Positions 62,398 to 64,000 of a DNA stretch of 64,000 nucleotides are shown here, piece after piece (the first letter of the stretch is position 1; the number at the start of each line of letters is the position of its first letter). A program made the translations under genes and the position numbers. The DNA lies in assembly GCA_013399875.1 (NCBI GenBank), contig VXAZ01009688.1, positions 1,018,437 through 1,082,436 on the forward strand, given 5' to 3'. Below the pieces are notes generated by a model. It ran no database searches. It was not told the origin of the DNA and saw only the letters and a program-made list of their open reading frames with translations. This stretch comes from Gymnorhina tibicen (lineage: Eukaryota; Chordata; Aves; Passeriformes; Artamidae).

Positions 62398-64000
62398 CTG
62401 TCCCCCAGCAGGACACCCCTGGCAGGATACCCCCACGCCGCAGCCTTCCCAGCCACGGCCTTCGCACAGAGTGAGCAGAGGCAGCTCAGAGTGTGAATCC
62501 CACCTGGGCACACCCCCCATGGCCGAGGACGCCCCCCAGCTCTGCTCTCCTCAAGGAGGGAGCGGAGCATTCCAGGGTGTTTGGATGGTCTGTACAATGT
62601 TTCTGCAAACAACCCAAAGGCCAGGTGCTTGCTAGGAGATGACAACAGAACAGCTGAGAGCGGACACAGTGACCGCATTTCTCTAGCCAGACTCACAGAC
62701 TATTCTGAAACACAGCCAGATCACCCAGATTTTCCAAAGATGATGATTAATTCAACCAGTTCTTAAAAACAGGGAGTACACTATGCTTCAGAGGAACACT
62801 ACAAGAACTCTGCACAACTGGGGTATTTTAACTATTTTATTACAAGCCAGATTCCCACCTCCAAGACAGCAAGAGAGGAAGAAAGGGTTACTCAGATCCA
62901 CTGAAGTGGGATGCTAGAATATGAAGAAAGTGATGACAGCAAATATTAAGAACTTAGAAAAAATGAATGAACACATTTTTGAAAAAGATCTTCACATAGA
63001 AGAAATTCAATTTCTATACTAGCATGAGTGGAGAACGAAGCACAATGTATAAAGTATTGGTCACACATGAGGTGCCACTAACAGAACTTCAGAGTCAGTC
63101 TGTCTTTTTGTTTTTAAAGTTTTAATGTTATTTTTTATTTATAATAACTGTAAGAGCTTTTGTCAGCAAGGTCTTCAGAGATATGACCTACAGCACTACA
63201 GGACCTGCAGATCTACAACTGCTTTTGGCTCAAACTGTTTCACAGCTGCCATAGTTCAGAGTCTGTGTCCCAGAGTGCCCACAGGTGGGCACCGAAATGC
63301 ATTAGCACTAAAACTACCTGTACTGCCCCCCATGTGAATCACAGCCCTCACTGACACACCACCAAAATTCCCACTTTCTTCTGAACTTTGAAAAACTATT
63401 GCACAGGGCTAATCAGAATTCCTTCACTTCCTGGTACTTACAAAGCATAGACATGATCTTGGCTTGAATTTTTTTGGCCAATTCTTCCCACTCTTTTCTT
63501 TATCAAATACTTTGTAGCATGAACATTTACAAAACTTTGGCAAGTATCAGTCTGAAAAGACTTCGGCCATTAGATTTTAGTTAGACTTTATTCAAGTGAA
63601 AGTTTACTTTAAATTAATCAGTTTTATTAATTCCCTTCAAAACCACAGTTCTTTGTAAACAAAGTGAACTCTGAAGCTACCACTGAAACAGTTCAGAGAT
63701 GACTTATCTGCAGCGGAAGTACTTGTTACAGATAAAAACAGTACAGGAGTACAGAAACAGGGAAGAAAAACTATTTTCAAAGAAAGGAAGGATGAAAAAT
63801 TCCATCTTTTCATAGAATATTTCAAATACCTTTTATTTATGCCGTATTTGAACACCTTGAACCCTTAACAATAATGCTGAAGTACAACTACCTAAGTAAT
63901 CCTCATATTTCTTTTATTCCATAAACAGGTCAATTTAACAGCTCATTATAGAGTTATCATCACAGTTACCACGGATCTTAGGAAGGAGATGCTTCCCACT

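Larger units (their letters stand above)
59066..64000 (-). other. TMCC1: Upstream TMCC1 sequence: 5' UTR of unknown extent, then intron
   Basis: No CpG island lies near the 59065 ATG, so the promoter of the long isoform is probably off the right edge and this stretch is mostly intron. Features seen are an (AAGG)n repeat at 60037-60064 and a GC-richer segment with E-boxes at 62.29-62.56 kb. No coding exon was recognised. Confidence 0.6.

Noticed and set aside
1..64000. CRISPR arrays, bacterial operons, tRNA or rRNA genes
   Set aside because: No regularly spaced repeats, ribosome-binding-site-linked genes or cloverleaf-like sequences are visible; composition and exon-intron structure are those of a vertebrate.

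Overview
The window is vertebrate nuclear DNA, most likely from a bird. It is almost entirely intron. Four well-supported coding exons, all on the minus strand, belong to one gene that I recognise as TMCC1 (transmembrane and coiled-coil domain family 1). The interspersed repeats I can recognise are all 5'-truncated CR1 LINE fragments. There are no Alu, B1 or L1-like mammalian repeats, and overall repeat density is low, which is typical of avian genomes. No bacterial, viral, tRNA, rRNA or CRISPR features are visible.

Reading in the direction of transcription (right to left): 64000-59066 is upstream intron or 5' UTR. The exon at 59065-58520 encodes residues 1-182 of the long isoform. A CpG island at about 45.54-46.13 kb holds an alternative first coding exon (45849-45811, beginning MVQRFSLRRQLSK). 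The exon at 9592-8658 (311 codons plus 2 nt) carries the first coiled coil and the conserved central region. The exon at 2210-2075 (136 bp) carries a second coiled-coil segment. The last exon or exons, with the C-terminal transmembrane segments, lie beyond the left edge. Both N-terminal exons end in phase 0, so either can join the 9592 acceptor. The resulting proteins would be about 650 or 480 residues, assuming a C-terminus of the usual family size.

The non-coding part contains three CpG-rich islands (about 10.23-10.65, 45.54-46.13 and 49.21-49.42 kb) and a weaker GC-rich patch at 19.13-19.31 kb. It also contains four CR1 fragments, several simple repeats, two notable hairpins and a few clusters of transcription-factor-like motifs. 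The island at 10.4 kb has no recognised exon. It lies about 0.6-1 kb upstream of the shared exon and is the best candidate for an unannotated promoter. Its minus strand has a five-tract G-quadruplex motif directly beside an unresolved base (N at 10415). A second N (45931) lies in the other promoter island.

TMCC1 is known as an ER membrane protein that acts at ER-endosome contact sites. The window shows how its N-terminus may be varied by promoter choice. I did not find a convincing new multigene system. The findings concern promoter architecture, splice-site composition and candidate regulatory elements.
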